NCBI RefSeq assembly: GCF_027925245.1
Contig: NZ_BSDP01000001.1
Span: forward strand, 3,224,001-3,288,000
Direction of reading: 5' to 3'
DNA from: Agromyces rhizosphaerae
Lineage (GTDB): Bacteria; Actinomycetota; Actinomycetes; Actinomycetales; Microbacteriaceae
Length of the DNA: 64,000 nucleotides
A program made the translations under genes and the position numbers. The notes beneath the pieces were generated by a model. The model did not search any database. It had not been told where the DNA came from and saw nothing but the letters and a program-made list of their open reading frames with translations. This document shows positions 9,032 through 18,885 of this stretch, piece after piece. Within the stretch, counting starts at the first letter, position 1. Each line of letters begins with the position of its first letter.

Positions 9032-10252
9032 ATGCTCCGATGGCTCACCGCGGGGGAATCGCACGGCCCCGAACTCGTCGCGATCCTCGAAGGACTCCCG
9101 GCAGGGGTGCCCGTGCTCCTCGACGACATCCGCTCCGACCTCGCCCGCCGCAAGCTCGGGTACGGCCGCGGCGCGCGCATGAAGTTCGAGCAGGACGAGC
9201 TCGCGATCTCGGGCGGCGTGCGCCACGGGCTGAGCCTCGGCAGCCCGGTCGCCGTGCGCATCGGCAACACCGAGTGGCCGAAGTGGACCGAGGTCATGAG
9301 CCCCGAACCGGTCGACCCCGAGAAGCTCTCGCGCGGACGCGGCGCACCGCTCACCCGACCGCGCCCGGGCCACGCCGACCTCGTCGGCATGCAGAAGTAC
9401 GGCTTCGACGAGGCCCGCCCGGTGCTCGAGCGCGCGAGCGCCCGCGAGACCGCCGCCCGCGTCGCGCTCGGCGCGGTGGCCCGCTCGTTCCTGTCGGAGC
9501 TCGGCATCGAGCTGGTCGCGCACACCATCGCGATCGGCCCGGTGCGCGTGCCCGAGGGTCGCCCGCTGCCCGCACCCGACGACGTCGACGCGCTCGACGC
9601 CGACCCGCTGCGCTGCTTCGACGCCGAGACCTCCGAGCGCATGGTCGCCGAGGTCGACCTCGCGCACAAGGAGGGCGACACGCTCGGCGGCGTCGTCGAG
9701 GTGCTCGCCTACGGCGTGCCCCCGGGGCTCGGCTCGCACGTGCACTGGGACCGCAGGCTGGACTCGCAGCTCGCGGCCGCGCTCATGGGCATCCAGGCCA
9801 TCAAGGGCGTCGAGGTCGGCGACGGCTTCCTGACCACGACCCGCCGCGGGTCGGAGGCGCACGACGAGCTCGACCTCGACGACGGCCTCATCTCGCGCGT
9901 GAGCGATCGTGCCGGCGGCACCGAGGGAGGCATGTCGACGGGCACCGTGCTGCGCGTGCGCGCCGGCATGAAGCCGATCGCGACGGTGCCGCGCGCGCTG
10001 CGCACGGTCGACGTCGCCTCGGGGGAGGCCGCCACCGCGCACCACCAGCGCTCCGACGTGTGCGCCGTGCCCGCCGCGGGCGTCGTCGCCGAGGCGATGG
10101 TCGCGCTGACGCTCGCGAACGCGGTGCTGGAGAAGTTCGGCGGCGACTCGGTCGCCGAGACGGCCCGCAACCTGCGCGGCTACCTCGAGGCCATCCCCGA
10201 GCGGCTCGCCACCCGCGTGGCATCCGCCGCGACCGTCGACGCGGATGCCTGA
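9032..10252 (+). CDS. aroC: Chorismate synthase
   Basis: The 406-residue product begins [15 protein letters not shown] with the conserved His11 region that binds FMN and substrate, followed by [50 protein letters not shown] and the C-terminal [16 protein letters not shown]. It converts EPSP to chorismate and uses reduced FMN. The ATG at 9032 is 5 nt after aroE, with GGAGG upstream. The end overlaps aroK by 8 nt, in a different frame. Its C-terminal codons contain two copies of the dispersed octamer described as a repeat here. Confidence 0.97.
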   Translation: MLRWLTAGESHGPELVAILEGLPAGVPVLLDDIRSDLARRKLGYGRGARMKFEQDELAISGGVRHGLSLGSPVAVRIGNTEWPKWTEVMSPEPVDPEKLSRGRGAPLTRPRPGHADLVGMQKYGFDEARPVLERASARETAARVALGAVARSFLSELGIELVAHTIAIGPVRVPEGRPLPAPDDVDALDADPLRCFDAETSERMVAEVDLAHKEGDTLGGVVEVLAYGVPPGLGSHVHWDRRLDSQLAAALMGIQAIKGVEVGDGFLTTTRRGSEAHDELDLDDGLISRVSDRAGGTEGGMSTGTVLRVRAGMKPIATVPRALRTVDVASGEAATAHHQRSDVCAVPAAGVVAEAMVALTLANAVLEKFGGDSVAETARNLRGYLEAIPERLATRVASAATVDADA

Positions 10253-10760
10253 GCGGCCGCTCCCGCTCGTGCTCATCGGCCCGATGGGATCGGGCAAGAC
10301 CAAGCTGGGGCGGCGCGTCTCGGCGCGCCTCGAGCTGCCGTTCATCGACACCGACGCCGACGTCGTGGCGAAGCACGGGCCGATCCACGAGCTGTTCGCG
10401 CGCGAGGGCGAGGCGTCGTTCCGGGCCAAGGAGCGCGAGGCGGTGGCCGCGGCGCTGCGCGAGCGCGCGGTGGTCTCGCTCGGCGGCGGCGCGGTGCTCG
10501 ATCGCGACACGCAGCACGACCTCGCCGGGGCATCCGTCGTGCGGCTGCTGGTCGACGAGGCCACGGTCGCGGCGCGGCTCGGTGCCGGCGGCGCGCGCAG
10601 GCCGCTGCTCGACGGCGGCGGCATCGACGCGTGGGCCCGCATCGCCGCCGAGCGCCGGCCCGTCTACGACGCCCTGGCCGACCTGGTCGTCGACACGAAC
10701 CGGGGCACGGCCGCACAGCTGACCGACCTGATCTGCGACTGGTGGAGGAACGACGCGTGA
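10245..10760 (+). CDS. aroK: Shikimate kinase
   Basis: The 171-residue product has the P-loop GPMGSGKT (12-19), the shikimate-binding FIDTDADV with Asp35 and Asp37, and SLGGGAV. It phosphorylates shikimate at the 3-hydroxyl. The length is normal. It starts with ATG inside the end of aroC and ends in a GTGA overlap with aroB, so the three genes are probably translated as a coupled group. Confidence 0.95.
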   Translation: MPERPLPLVLIGPMGSGKTKLGRRVSARLELPFIDTDADVVAKHGPIHELFAREGEASFRAKEREAVAAALRERAVVSLGGGAVLDRDTQHDLAGASVVRLLVDEATVAARLGAGGARRPLLDGGGIDAWARIAAERRPVYDALADLVVDTNRGTAAQLTDLICDWWRNDA

Positions 10761-11842
10761 CCGACGAGACGACGACGATCCGGGTCGGCGGGCCCGACGA
10801 CGGCTACGACGTGCGGGTGGGCCGCGGCATCACGGCCGACGGCGTGGCCGAGGCGCTCGGCGGCGGGGTGTCGAAGGTGCTCATGGTGCATCCGCCCACC
10901 CTCGGCGCGAAGGCCGCGGCGCTCCGCGAGGCGCTGCTCGGGCGGTACGACGTGCTGCTCGCCGAGGTGCCCGATGCCGAGGCGGGCAAGCGCGTGGAGG
11001 TCGCCGCGTTCTGCTGGCAGGTGATGGGGCAGGCCGACTTCACCCGCAGCGACGCGGTGATCGGGTTCGGCGGGGGAGCGGTGACCGACCTCGCCGGGTT
11101 CGTCGCCGCGACCTGGCTGCGCGGCGTGAAGCTCGTGCAGGTGCCGACCACGGTGCTCGGCATGGTGGACGCGGCCGTCGGCGGCAAGACGGGCATCAAC
11201 ACCGCAGAGGGCAAGAACCTCGTCGGCGCCTTCTACGCGCCGTCCGCGGTGCTCTGCGACCTCGACCACCTCGACACGCTCTCGACGAACGAGATCCTGG
11301 CCGGCTTCGCCGAGATCGTGAAGGCGGGGTTCATCCGGTACCCGGAGATCCTCGACATCATCGAGGCGGATGCCGCCGCAGCGACCGATCCCGCGACGCC
11401 GGAGTTCCGCCGCGTCGTCGAGCTCGCGATCACCATGAAGGCCGAGGTCGTCAGCGAGGACTTCACCGAGCAGGGCCTGCGCGAGATCCTCAACTACGGC
11501 CACACCCTCGGGCACGCCATCGAGCACGCCGAGCGCTACCAGTGGCGCCACGGCGCCGCGGTCGCGGTGGGCATGATGTTCGCCGCCGAGCTGTCTCGCC
11601 TCGCCGGGCGGCTCTCCGACGAGGTCGTCGACCGGCACCGCCGGGTGCTCGACCTGCTGAGCCTCCCGACCACCTACCCCGTCGGCCGCTGGAACACGCT
11701 GCTCGCCACGATGCAGCGCGACAAGAAGGCGCGCGGTGCGATGCTGCGCTTCATCGTGCTCGACGATCTCGCCAAGCCCACGGTGCTGCAGGCGCCCGAG
11801 GCATCGCTGCTGTTCGCGGCGTACCAGGAGATCGGTTCGTGA
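10757..11842 (+). CDS. aroB: 3-dehydroquinate synthase
   Basis: The 361-residue product has the NAD-binding and active-site blocks [40 protein letters not shown] and EGKNLVGAF, and the metal ligands in [12 protein letters not shown]. It cyclises DAHP to 3-dehydroquinate. The start is GTG at 10757 overlapping the aroK stop; an in-frame upstream start would read antiparallel to aroK sequence without homology. The stop overlaps the next gene by 4 nt. Confidence 0.97.
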   Translation: MTDETTTIRVGGPDDGYDVRVGRGITADGVAEALGGGVSKVLMVHPPTLGAKAAALREALLGRYDVLLAEVPDAEAGKRVEVAAFCWQVMGQADFTRSDAVIGFGGGAVTDLAGFVAATWLRGVKLVQVPTTVLGMVDAAVGGKTGINTAEGKNLVGAFYAPSAVLCDLDHLDTLSTNEILAGFAEIVKAGFIRYPEILDIIEADAAAATDPATPEFRRVVELAITMKAEVVSEDFTEQGLREILNYGHTLGHAIEHAERYQWRHGAAVAVGMMFAAELSRLAGRLSDEVVDRHRRVLDLLSLPTTYPVGRWNTLLATMQRDKKARGAMLRFIVLDDLAKPTVLQAPEASLLFAAYQEIGS

Positions 11843-13212
11843 GGGCCGGCAGGGTCGCGGCGATCGCGGCCCTGGCGGTGGGCATGCTGCTGCCGGTCGC
11901 ACCGGTGGCCGCTGCGGAGTCCGAGCCGCAGCTCGCCGCGCCGGGCGAGCTGGAGTTCGGCACGTGCGTCGACCTGGTCGAGTACGACGGCTCCGGCGTG
12001 GTCACCGACGTGACGCTCGCGTCCTGCGACGTGCCCCACGACGCCGAGGTCTACACGCGGTCTGCGGTGCACGGCGAGTACCCGGGCGCGGATGCGCTCG
12101 TCGAGCGCGCCGCGACCGTGTGCGACCGGGCGATGCACGGGACCGACGTGTACCTCGAGGAGACCGGCCTGGAGGCCGTGTACCGCATCCCCGACGCGGA
12201 GGACTTCGCTGCGAACGGGTTCATCGAGTGCCTCGCGGTCGACCGCCTCGGGGCTCCGCTGGCCACGACCCTCGCCGCCGCCGACGAGGCCGGCACGCTC
12301 ATCGACCCGAGCCTCGTCGAGGTCACGGAGGTCGCCGTCGGGGAGTGCTTCACCCTCGCCATCGCCGGATCGGGCGAGCAGGTCGCCGTCGCGCGGGTCG
12401 TCGACTGCGCGCAGCCGCACGACGCGCAGCTCTACCACCGCGAGGTGATCCCCGAGCCCTATCCGGGTCAGGACGAGACGCTGGCGATCACGAACGACGT
12501 CTGCGATTCGTGGTTCGACCCGGAGTGGGGCGTCGGCGGCGGCGTGGCGCTGTCGTGGACGGCGTGGTACGCGACGCGCGCGTCGTTCCGGGACTCGCCG
12601 ACGATCGAGTGCGCGGCGGTGCACTTCGGCGGCGCGCCGCTCGTGGGCGACGTCGCCGGGGACGTGGCCCTCGCGGACCCGGACGACGCCGAGGTGCTGG
12701 ACTACGCCTACAGCGAGGACGCCTACGGGTGGGCGGCGCTCTGGCTGACCACCGTCGTCGGCATCACGCTGGTGATCGTCGTCGTCTCGCTCATGCTCGG
12801 CTGGCTGCTCGTGGGCGCGGGCCTCACCGTGCTGTTCGGTCGCGTCGGGATCCCGCCGTGGCGGGCCTGGGTGCCGTTCCTCCGCACGTTCTCCTGGTTG
12901 CGCCTCGGTGGGCAGCCGGGCCACCTGACCTGGCTGCAGCTCGTACCGGGTGGATCCTGGGTCACGTCGATCTTCCTCTGGATGGGCATGCACCGGACCG
13001 GCATCGCATTCGGGCGCGACGGCGGCTACGTCGCGCTCGGCGTGCTGGTGCCGTTCGCCTGGGCGCTCGCGGTCGGCAACGACCGGCCGTATCGACCGGA
13101 GCTGATCGTGGCGCAGGGGTACCCGCCGCCGACCGAGGGCACGCAGCCGCAGGAGCCCGAGCCGTGGTCGCCCGGGCCCGCACCGAGGCCGCCCGCCTCG
13201 CCGGTAGGCTGA
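11839..13212 (+). CDS. Membrane protein with duplicated Septum_form-like Cys repeats and a DUF5684-like tail
   Basis: The 457-residue product starts with a signal peptide-like stretch (1-27, ending PVAAAES). Two repeats follow (about 33-130 and 165-265), each with four cysteines in the same order: C in GTCVDL or GECFTL, C before VPHDAEV or AQPHDAQL, C in ATVCDR or NDVCDS, and C in IECLAV or IECAAV. This C-PHDA-C-C pattern resembles the actinobacterial septum-formation domain. A strong transmembrane stretch (about 298-335) leads into [22 protein letters not shown] and further hydrophobic segments, which resemble DUF5684 membrane proteins, and a Pro-rich tail. Start GTG 11839 overlaps aroB by 4 nt. 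It sits inside the shikimate run with no known enzymatic role. Domain names are from recall; the repeat is visible directly. Confidence 0.75.
   Translation: MRAGRVAAIAALAVGMLLPVAPVAAAESEPQLAAPGELEFGTCVDLVEYDGSGVVTDVTLASCDVPHDAEVYTRSAVHGEYPGADALVERAATVCDRAMHGTDVYLEETGLEAVYRIPDAEDFAANGFIECLAVDRLGAPLATTLAAADEAGTLIDPSLVEVTEVAVGECFTLAIAGSGEQVAVARVVDCAQPHDAQLYHREVIPEPYPGQDETLAITNDVCDSWFDPEWGVGGGVALSWTAWYATRASFRDSPTIECAAVHFGGAPLVGDVAGDVALADPDDAEVLDYAYSEDAYGWAALWLTTVVGITLVIVVVSLMLGWLLVGAGLTVLFGRVGIPPWRAWVPFLRTFSWLRLGGQPGHLTWLQLVPGGSWVTSIFLWMGMHRTGIAFGRDGGYVALGVLVPFAWALAVGNDRPYRPELIVAQGYPPPTEGTQPQEPEPWSPGPAPRPPASPVG
13205..13210 (+). promoter_or_regulatory. Candidate leaderless -10 box of aroQ
   Basis: TAGGCT overlaps the last codons of the preceding gene and is followed by 7 nt and the ATG at 13218. 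No clear -35 box. Confidence 0.5.
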
Positions 13213-13217
13213 CGACC

Positions 13218-13658
13218 ATGACGACGGTGCTGGTGCTGAACGGACCCAACCTCGGCCGGCTCGGCACGCGCGAGCCCGAGGTCTACGGGTCGGCGACGCT
13301 CGACGACATCCGCGCGGACCTCGAGGCATCCGCCCCCGCCGGCATCGAACTCGAGCTGCGCCAGACCGACCACGAGGGCGAGCTGATCGGCTGGCTGCAT
13401 GAGGCGGTCGACCGCGGTTGCCCCGTGGTGCTGAACCCCGCCGCGTTCACGCACTACAGCTACGGCATGCGCGACGCGGCCGCGATGGTCTCGAAGTCCG
13501 GCCTGCCGCTCATCGAGGTGCACCTGTCGAACCCGCACTCTCGGGAGGCGTTCCGCGGCTACAGCGTCGTGTCCGAGATCGCGACCGGCGTCATCGCCGG
13601 GTTCGGGCCCGACTCCTACCGCCTCGCGATCGACCAGATCGGCCGTCTGATCGGGTGA
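13218..13658 (+). CDS. aroQ: 3-dehydroquinate dehydratase, type II
   Basis: The 146-residue product is a typical type II enzyme: [20 protein letters not shown] with the catalytic Tyr23, [15 protein letters not shown], and [16 protein letters not shown] with the catalytic His. It dehydrates 3-dehydroquinate to 3-dehydroshikimate and normally forms a dodecamer. It completes a local set (aroB, aroQ, aroE, aroK, aroC) that lacks only DAHP synthase and EPSP synthase. The ATG at 13218 is supported by the -10 box 7 nt upstream, which suggests a leaderless message. Confidence 0.97.
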   Translation: MTTVLVLNGPNLGRLGTREPEVYGSATLDDIRADLEASAPAGIELELRQTDHEGELIGWLHEAVDRGCPVVLNPAAFTHYSYGMRDAAAMVSKSGLPLIEVHLSNPHSREAFRGYSVVSEIATGVIAGFGPDSYRLAIDQIGRLIG

Positions 13659-13687
13659 TGCATTGGGCCGTAGGCCCGCCCGGCGTC

Positions 13688-13693
13688 TAGACT
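13688..13693 (+). promoter_or_regulatory. Candidate -10 box of efp
   Basis: TAGACT lies 64 nt before the efp ATG, with TTGGGC (13663-13668) upstream at a long 19-nt spacing. The leader would be about 57 nt, and ends in GAAACGGAAAC before the start. Confidence 0.45.
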
Positions 13694-13757
13694 GCTCTGC
13701 GGGCCGCAGCCGATTCGGCGCGCCCGCGGACTTTCTCTATCGAAACGGAAACACAAC

Positions 13758-14321
13758 ATGGCGAGCACTGCGGACATCAAGAACGGCGTCGTCCTGAGCA
13801 TCGACGGACAGCTCTGGACGGTGATCGAGTTCCAGCACGTCAAGCCCGGCAAGGGCGGCGCGTTCGTGCGCACCAAGCTGAAGAACGTCGTCTCGGGCAA
13901 GGTCGTCGACCGCACCTACAACGCCGGCGCCAAGGTCGACATCCAGAACGTCGACCGTCGCGACTACACCTACCTGTACAACGACGGCGAGAGCTTCGTG
14001 TTCATGGACGCCACCGACTACGACCAGGTCAGCGTGACCGACACGGTCGTCGGCGACGCCAAGAACTACATGCTCGAGAACCAGCCGGTGACCATCGCCA
14101 TGCACGACGGCAACCCGCTGTACCTCGACCTGCCGGCATCCGTCGTGCTCGAGATCACCTACACCGAGCCGGGCCTCCAGGGCGACCGCTCGACCGGCGG
14201 CACCAAGCCCGCGACCCTCGAGACCGGCTACGAGATCCAGGTGCCGCTGTTCCTCGAGACCGGCACCAAGGTGAAGGTCGACACCCGCAGCGGCGACTAC
14301 CTCGGACGCGTGAACGACTAG
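13758..14321 (+). CDS. efp: Elongation factor P
   Basis: The 187-residue product has the three EF-P domains: KOW-like N-terminal domain with the tip loop [12 protein letters not shown] (Lys32 at the position modified in many bacteria), the central OB domain, and the C-terminal OB domain ending [17 protein letters not shown] relieves ribosome stalling at polyproline. No EpmA or YmfI modification genes are in the window. Its stop overlaps the nusB GTG by one base, and nusB and the next gene follow without gaps. Confidence 0.97.
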   Translation: MASTADIKNGVVLSIDGQLWTVIEFQHVKPGKGGAFVRTKLKNVVSGKVVDRTYNAGAKVDIQNVDRRDYTYLYNDGESFVFMDATDYDQVSVTDTVVGDAKNYMLENQPVTIAMHDGNPLYLDLPASVVLEITYTEPGLQGDRSTGGTKPATLETGYEIQVPLFLETGTKVKVDTRSGDYLGRVND

Positions 14322-14734
14322 TGAGCGCCCGCACGAAGGCGCGCAAGCGCGCGCTGGACATGCTCTACGCGGCGGACCTCCGCGAGGTCCCGGTCGAGCG
14401 CGTGCTCGCCGACGAGGCGGAGCGCGCAGCCGGCGAGCCCGAGCGGCAGGCGTCGTGGCTCTACGCCCGCGAGATTGTCGACGGCGTGATCGACCACCGC
14501 GCCGAGATCGACGAGCTCATCACGTCGCATTCACGCGGCTGGACGCTCGAGCGCATGCCCGCGATCGACCGCGCCGTGCTGCGCATCGCCGTGTGGGAGA
14601 TCGTCCACAACGACGAGGTGCCCGACGGCGTCGCGATCTCGGAGGCGGTCGAGGCCGTGACCGTGCTCTCGACCGACGACTCGGCCGGCTTCGTGAACGG
14701 CCTGCTCTCGGCGGTGGCGGGGGACCGCTCGTGA
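14321..14734 (+). CDS. nusB: Transcription antitermination factor NusB
   Basis: The 137-residue all-helical product starts with the NusB signature RTKARKRALDMLYAADLREV and has YAREIVDGVIDHRAEIDELI, LERMPAIDRAVLRIAVWEI and SEAVEAVTVLSTDDSAGFVNGLL. With S10 it binds boxA RNA in rRNA operons and prevents premature termination. The start is GTG 14321, one base into the efp stop. The end overlaps the lipoprotein gene by 4 nt. The efp-nusB pair is conserved in actinobacteria. Confidence 0.97.
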   Translation: MSARTKARKRALDMLYAADLREVPVERVLADEAERAAGEPERQASWLYAREIVDGVIDHRAEIDELITSHSRGWTLERMPAIDRAVLRIAVWEIVHNDEVPDGVAISEAVEAVTVLSTDDSAGFVNGLLSAVAGDRS

Positions 14735-15402
14735 TCCGCCGCGCCGGAGTGCTCCTCGGCGCTGCGGCGCTCGCGCTCGTGCTCGCCGGCTGCGCCGCCG
14801 ACGAGGGTACAGATGCCACACCCACGGACCTCCCCGCGGGCACGGTCGGCGCGGCGCACCTCGACGACCTCGCGTTGGTTGTCGGCACGGGCGACATCGC
14901 CGTATCCGCGTACGTCGACCCGTTCTGCCCGCACTGCGCGCTGTTCGAGGACGCCGCGGGCGACGTGCTCGCCGAGCTCGTCGCGGACGGCACGATCACC
15001 TACTCGATCCACCCGATGAACTTCCTCGACCGGTCCTCCGACACGGCGTACTCGTCGCGCGCCGGTTCGGCGATGACCTGCGTCGCCGCCGAGCAGCCGG
15101 ACGCGCTGCTGCCGATGGTCGCCGCGGTGTTCGAGAACCAGCCGACGGATGCCGCGGGGCTCGACGACGACGCGCTCGCATCGCTCGCCTCGGGAGTCGG
15201 CGCGCCGGGCGCTGCGGACTGCATCGCCGCGAACACGTACGTCGACTGGGTGCAGGCGTCGAACGACGCCGCGCTGACCGGGCCCATCGAGGGCGCCGAG
15301 ATCGAGCGCATCGAGGGCACGCCGACCCTGCTGGTCGACGGCGCCGCCTACACCGGCGAGTTCGACGGCGAGGCCGTGCGCGCCTTCATCACCGGCGAGT
15401 GA
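14731..15402 (+). CDS. DsbA-like thioredoxin-fold lipoprotein
   Basis: The 223-residue product has a lipoprotein signal peptide with lipobox LAGC (Cys21) and a DsbA-type thioredoxin domain with the redox motif CPHC (66-69, in VDPFCPHCALFEDA), further cysteines in MTCVAAE and ADCIAAN, and a TPT loop (EGTPTLLVDG) at the cis-proline position. It should act at the outer face of the membrane in disulfide exchange; whether as oxidase or reductase cannot be told. The GTG at 14731 overlaps the nusB stop by 4 nt, so it is in the efp-nusB transcript. It precedes the pyr operon by 123 nt. Confidence 0.88.
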   Translation: MIRRAGVLLGAAALALVLAGCAADEGTDATPTDLPAGTVGAAHLDDLALVVGTGDIAVSAYVDPFCPHCALFEDAAGDVLAELVADGTITYSIHPMNFLDRSSDTAYSSRAGSAMTCVAAEQPDALLPMVAAVFENQPTDAAGLDDDALASLASGVGAPGAADCIAANTYVDWVQASNDAALTGPIEGAEIERIEGTPTLLVDGAAYTGEFDGEAVRAFITGE

Positions 15403-15461
15403 ACCCGCCGCGCCCGCCGTCGGGCGCACCCCCCGGCCTGCGCGGAACGCACAGGAACCGC

Positions 15462-15470
15462 TGGTAGGAT
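15462..15470 (+). promoter_or_regulatory. Extended -10 promoter of the pyr operon
   Basis: TGG followed by TAGGAT forms an extended -10 element (TGN plus hexamer). Transcription would begin near 15477, just ahead of the PyrR-binding loop. No good -35 box is visible, which fits an extended -10 promoter. Confidence 0.55.
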
Positions 15471-15485
15471 CGACGAAACCGACAT

Positions 15486-15518
15486 CCTTTGAAGTCCGTC
15501 CCGTGAGGCGGAGAAGGG
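15486..15518 (+). promoter_or_regulatory. PyrR-binding RNA loop overlapping the pyrR ribosome binding site
   Basis: The segment carries the conserved pieces of the PyrR binding loop in order: CCTTTGAA, GTCC, GTGAGGC, and GAGAAGGG. Its 3' arm, GAGAAGGGAG, is also the Shine-Dalgarno sequence of pyrR, whose ATG lies 5 nt further on at 15526. No terminator stem follows, so the likely mechanism is translational repression by UMP-bound PyrR, as known for mycobacterial pyrR, rather than Bacillus-type attenuation. Confidence 0.75.
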
Positions 15519-15525
15519 AGTCCGC

Positions 15526-16068
15526 ATGGCTGTGCGCCCCGTGCTGCAGCAGGCCGACATCGAACGCGCGCTCACGCGCATCGCCCACGAGATCCTCGAG
15601 TCGAATCGCGGCGCCGACGACCTCGTCATCCTCGGCATCCCGACGCGCGGCGTGATCCTCGCCGCCCGCATCGCCGAGATCATCCGACGCATCGAGCCGA
15701 ACGCCCCCGCCGCGCTCGCGGGCTCGCTCGACGTGACCATGTACCGCGACGACCTGTCGCACACCCGCACGCGCACGCCCGCGCCGACCGACGTGCCGGT
15801 CGGCATCGACGACCGCACGGTCGTGCTCGTCGACGACGTGCTCTACTCGGGGCGCACCATCCGCGCGGCACTCGACGCGCTGGCCGACATCGGACGGCCC
15901 CGCGCGGTGCGACTGGCGGTGCTGGTCGACCGCGGGCACCGCGAGTTCCCGATCCGCGCCGACTTCGTGGGCAAGAACCTGCCGAGCGCCGCGAGCGAGC
16001 GCATCAACGTGCACCTGCGCGAGGTCGACGGCGAGGACGGCGTCTCGATCGAGGGGGGCGTGCGATGA
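15526..16068 (+). CDS. pyrR: Bifunctional pyr operon regulator / uracil phosphoribosyltransferase PyrR
   Basis: The 180-residue product has the phosphoribosyltransferase fold with the PRPP-binding motif [21 protein letters not shown], the N-terminal [19 protein letters not shown], and [11 protein letters not shown]. PyrR senses UMP and binds pyr mRNA; the family also has weak uracil phosphoribosyltransferase activity. A PyrR loop stands directly upstream and includes its ribosome binding site, so it probably represses its own translation and that of the coupled genes. The stop overlaps pyrB by 4 nt. Confidence 0.97.
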   Translation: MAVRPVLQQADIERALTRIAHEILESNRGADDLVILGIPTRGVILAARIAEIIRRIEPNAPAALAGSLDVTMYRDDLSHTRTRTPAPTDVPVGIDDRTVVLVDDVLYSGRTIRAALDALADIGRPRAVRLAVLVDRGHREFPIRADFVGKNLPSAASERINVHLREVDGEDGVSIEGGVR

Positions 16069-17018
16069 GGCACCTGCTCTCGACCCGCGACCTCGGCCGC
16101 GAGCAGGCGATCGAACTGCTCGACATCGCCGAGGACATGGCCGCCGTGCAGCAGCGCGAGGTGCGCAAGCTCCCGACGCTGCGCGGCCGCACGGTCGTGA
16201 ACCTCTTCTTCGAGGACTCCACGCGCACCAGGGTCTCGTTCGAAGCGGCGGCGAAGCGGCTCTCGGCCGACGTGATCACCTTCAGCGCGAAGGGCTCGAG
16301 CGTCTCGAAGGGCGAGAGCCTCAAGGACACCGCGCAGACGCTGCAGGCGATCGGTGCCGACGCGGTGGTCGTGCGCCACCAGGCATCCGGCGCCCCCCAG
16401 ACCCTCGCGACGAGCGGCTGGATCGACGCGGGCGTCGTGAACGCCGGCGACGGCACCCACGAGCATCCGACCCAGGCCCTGCTCGACGCGTTCACGATGC
16501 GCCGGCGCCTGCACGGCGACGCGTCGCGCGGGCGCGGCCTCGACGGCGCGCGCGTGGTGATCGTCGGCGACGTGCTGCACTCGCGCGTGGCCCGCTCGAA
16601 CGTCTGGCTGCTCGACGCGCTGGGCGCCGAGGTCACGCTCGTCGCCCCGCCCACGCTGCTGCCGGTCGACGTCTCGGCGTGGCCCGCGCAGGTCGGCTAC
16701 GACCTCGACGCGGCGATCGACGCCGGCCCCGACGCGGTGATGATGCTGCGCGTGCAGGCCGAGCGCATGCACGCCGCCTTCTTCCCCAACAGTCGCGAGT
16801 ACTCCCGCACCTGGGGGCTCGACGACGCCAGGTTCGCGCGACTGCCGCGGACTACCATGGTCATGCATCCGGGGCCGATGAACCGGGGTTTCGAGATCGC
16901 GGCGTCGGCCGCCGACTCGGCCCAGTCCACGGTGCTCGAACAGGTTGCGAACGGAGTTTCGGTGAGAATGGCTGCCCTGTACCTGCTGCTGTCCGGTGAG
17001 CGGGAGGAGGCGGCGTGA
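16065..17018 (+). CDS. pyrB: Aspartate carbamoyltransferase catalytic subunit
   Basis: The 317-residue product has the carbamoyl-phosphate loop [19 protein letters not shown], the [14 protein letters not shown] loop with the lysine donated to the neighbouring active site, and [19 protein letters not shown]. It makes carbamoyl-aspartate. No pyrI regulatory subunit is present, as usual in actinobacteria. Both ends overlap neighbours by 4 nt (ATGA with pyrR, GTGA with pyrC), so the start at ATG 16065 is secure. Confidence 0.97.
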   Translation: MRHLLSTRDLGREQAIELLDIAEDMAAVQQREVRKLPTLRGRTVVNLFFEDSTRTRVSFEAAAKRLSADVITFSAKGSSVSKGESLKDTAQTLQAIGADAVVVRHQASGAPQTLATSGWIDAGVVNAGDGTHEHPTQALLDAFTMRRRLHGDASRGRGLDGARVVIVGDVLHSRVARSNVWLLDALGAEVTLVAPPTLLPVDVSAWPAQVGYDLDAAIDAGPDAVMMLRVQAERMHAAFFPNSREYSRTWGLDDARFARLPRTTMVMHPGPMNRGFEIAASAADSAQSTVLEQVANGVSVRMAALYLLLSGEREEAA

Positions 17019-18334
17019 GCCGCACGCTCATCCGCGGCGCGACCCTGGTCGACGGCACGCGGGGCGACGTCCTGCTCGATGGCGGCCTGATCGCCGAGAT
17101 CGGCTCGGTGGCGGATGCCGCGGGCGCGACGATCATCGACGCCGACGGCCTCCTGGCCCTGCCGGGTCTCGTGGACCTGCACACGCACCTGCGCGAGCCG
17201 GGGTTCGAGCAGAGCGAGACCGTGCTCACCGGCAGCCGCGCGGCCGCGGCGGGCGGCTACACGGCCGTCTTCCCGATGGCGAACACCTCGCCCGTCGCCG
17301 ACACGGCCGGCGTGGTCGAGCAGGAGCTGCGCCTCGGCGAGGACGCGGGCTACGTCACCGTCCAGCCGATCGGCGCGGTCACGGTCGGCCTCGCGGGGGA
17401 GCGGCTCGCCGAGCTCGGCGCGATGGCCGCCTCGCGGGCGAAGGTGCGCGTGTTCTCCGACGACGGCCTCTGCGTCGCCGACCCGCTGCTCATGCGCCGG
17501 GCGCTGGAGTACGTGAAGGCCTTCGACGGCGTGATCGCGCAGCACGCGCAGGAGCCGCGCCTCACCGGGGGCGCGCAGATGAACGAGGGCGCCCTGTCGG
17601 GCGAGCTCGGCCTGCGCGGCTGGCCCGCGGTCGCCGAGGAGGCGATCATCGCGCGCGACGCGCTGCTCGCCGAGCACGTCGGCAGCCGGCTGCACGTCTG
17701 CCACCTCTCCACGGCGGGCTCGGTCGAGGTGGTCCGGTGGGCGAAGGCCCGCGGCATCCGCATCACCGCCGAGGTCACCCCGCACCACCTGCTGCTCACC
17801 GACGACCTGGTCGCGAGCTACGACGCCCGGTACAAGGTCAACCCGCCGCTGCGCACGGCCGCCGACGTCGAGGCGCTGCGCGACGCGCTGGCCGACGGCA
17901 CGATCGACATCGTCGCGACCGACCACGCGCCGCACCCCGCCGAGTCGAAGGAGTGCGAGTGGGATGCCGCGGCCAACGGCATGGTCGGGCTCGAGTCCGC
18001 CCTGTCGGTCGTGCACGAGGCCATGGTCGAGACCGGCCGCTTCGGCTGGGAGGACGTGGCCCGGGTCATGTCGTCCGCGCCCGCGCGGATCGGCAGCCTG
18101 GCCGGCCACGGGCACGCGCTCGAGGCGGGCGCGCCCGCCGAGCTCACGCTCTACGACCCGACCGTGCGCGCCGAGTTCGGCGTCGGCTCGCTCGCGGGCC
18201 GCAGCCGCAACTCGCCGTACCTCGGCCGAACGCTGCCGGGACGCGTGGTCGCGACGTTCCACCGCGGAGTGCCGACCGTGCTCGACGGCGAGGTGCGTCC
18301 GGCGGACGAGGTCGCGGGAGGCGCCCGTGGATAA
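17015..18334 (+). CDS. pyrC: Dihydroorotase
   Basis: The 439-residue product is a type I, long-form dihydroorotase: metal ligands His56 and His58 in [12 protein letters not shown], the region NTSPVADT, the further histidines in QHAQEPRL and HVCHLST, and the catalytic Asp in VATDHAPH. It closes carbamoyl-aspartate to dihydroorotate. It starts with GTG overlapping pyrB by 4 nt and its end is overlapped by 8 nt by the next gene, which is out of frame with it. Confidence 0.97.
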   Translation: MSRTLIRGATLVDGTRGDVLLDGGLIAEIGSVADAAGATIIDADGLLALPGLVDLHTHLREPGFEQSETVLTGSRAAAAGGYTAVFPMANTSPVADTAGVVEQELRLGEDAGYVTVQPIGAVTVGLAGERLAELGAMAASRAKVRVFSDDGLCVADPLLMRRALEYVKAFDGVIAQHAQEPRLTGGAQMNEGALSGELGLRGWPAVAEEAIIARDALLAEHVGSRLHVCHLSTAGSVEVVRWAKARGIRITAEVTPHHLLLTDDLVASYDARYKVNPPLRTAADVEALRDALADGTIDIVATDHAPHPAESKECEWDAAANGMVGLESALSVVHEAMVETGRFGWEDVARVMSSAPARIGSLAGHGHALEAGAPAELTLYDPTVRAEFGVGSLAGRSRNSPYLGRTLPGRVVATFHRGVPTVLDGEVRPADEVAGGARG

Positions 18335-18884
18335 CTACGCGATCGGCGGCATCGTCGTCGCCGTCATCGTCGCGATCGTGGTCGCGCTCATGCTCGTCTC
18401 CTGGCGCGCGCGCCGCCGGCGCGACGCCGGCATCGTCGACCACCCGCAGCCGGGCGAGCCCGGGGCGGTCGTGCTCGAGGCGCCCGTCATGCACGTGGCG
18501 ACCACGCCGCACCGGCGCCCGGTCGAGCGGCTCGCGCCGCGCGGGCTCGGCTTCCGCGCGGCGGGCCGCATCGACGTGCGCGAGGACGGCGTGCTGCTCG
18601 ACCTGGTCGGTGAGGCGCCGGTCTACCTGCCGGCCGACGCGCTCGTCGAGGTGACGACCGCGAGCTGGGCGATCGACCGCGGCGTGGAGCCCGAGGGGCT
18701 CATCGCCGTCGCGTGGCGCGCCGGGACGGCCGCCGACCACGACGCCGACACTCCCGACGACCTGGTCGTCGACACATATCTCAGGGCCCAGCGGGTCGGC
18801 GACGCCACCCGCATCGTGGAGGCCCTCAGCACACTCGCCGGGGCCGATGCGGCCGCCGGCGGCGACAACGGAAGCGAGGCCTGA
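18327..18884 (+). CDS. Single-pass membrane protein with PH-like domain, pyr-operon type
   Basis: The 185-residue product begins with a transmembrane helix (about 5-25, [19 protein letters not shown]), then a basic stretch and a soluble beta-rich region (about 65-165, [33 protein letters not shown]) like the PH-like proteins found at this place in actinobacterial pyr operons; the M. tuberculosis counterpart by position is Rv1382. The start is GTG at 18327, overlapping pyrC by 8 nt; carA begins 1 nt after its stop. Its function is not known to me. Conserved placement between pyrC and carA suggests a link to pyrimidine synthesis or just operon retention. Confidence 0.78.
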   Translation: MDNYAIGGIVVAVIVAIVVALMLVSWRARRRRDAGIVDHPQPGEPGAVVLEAPVMHVATTPHRRPVERLAPRGLGFRAAGRIDVREDGVLLDLVGEAPVYLPADALVEVTTASWAIDRGVEPEGLIAVAWRAGTAADHDADTPDDLVVDTYLRAQRVGDATRIVEALSTLAGADAAAGGDNGSEA

Positions 18885-18885
18885 C

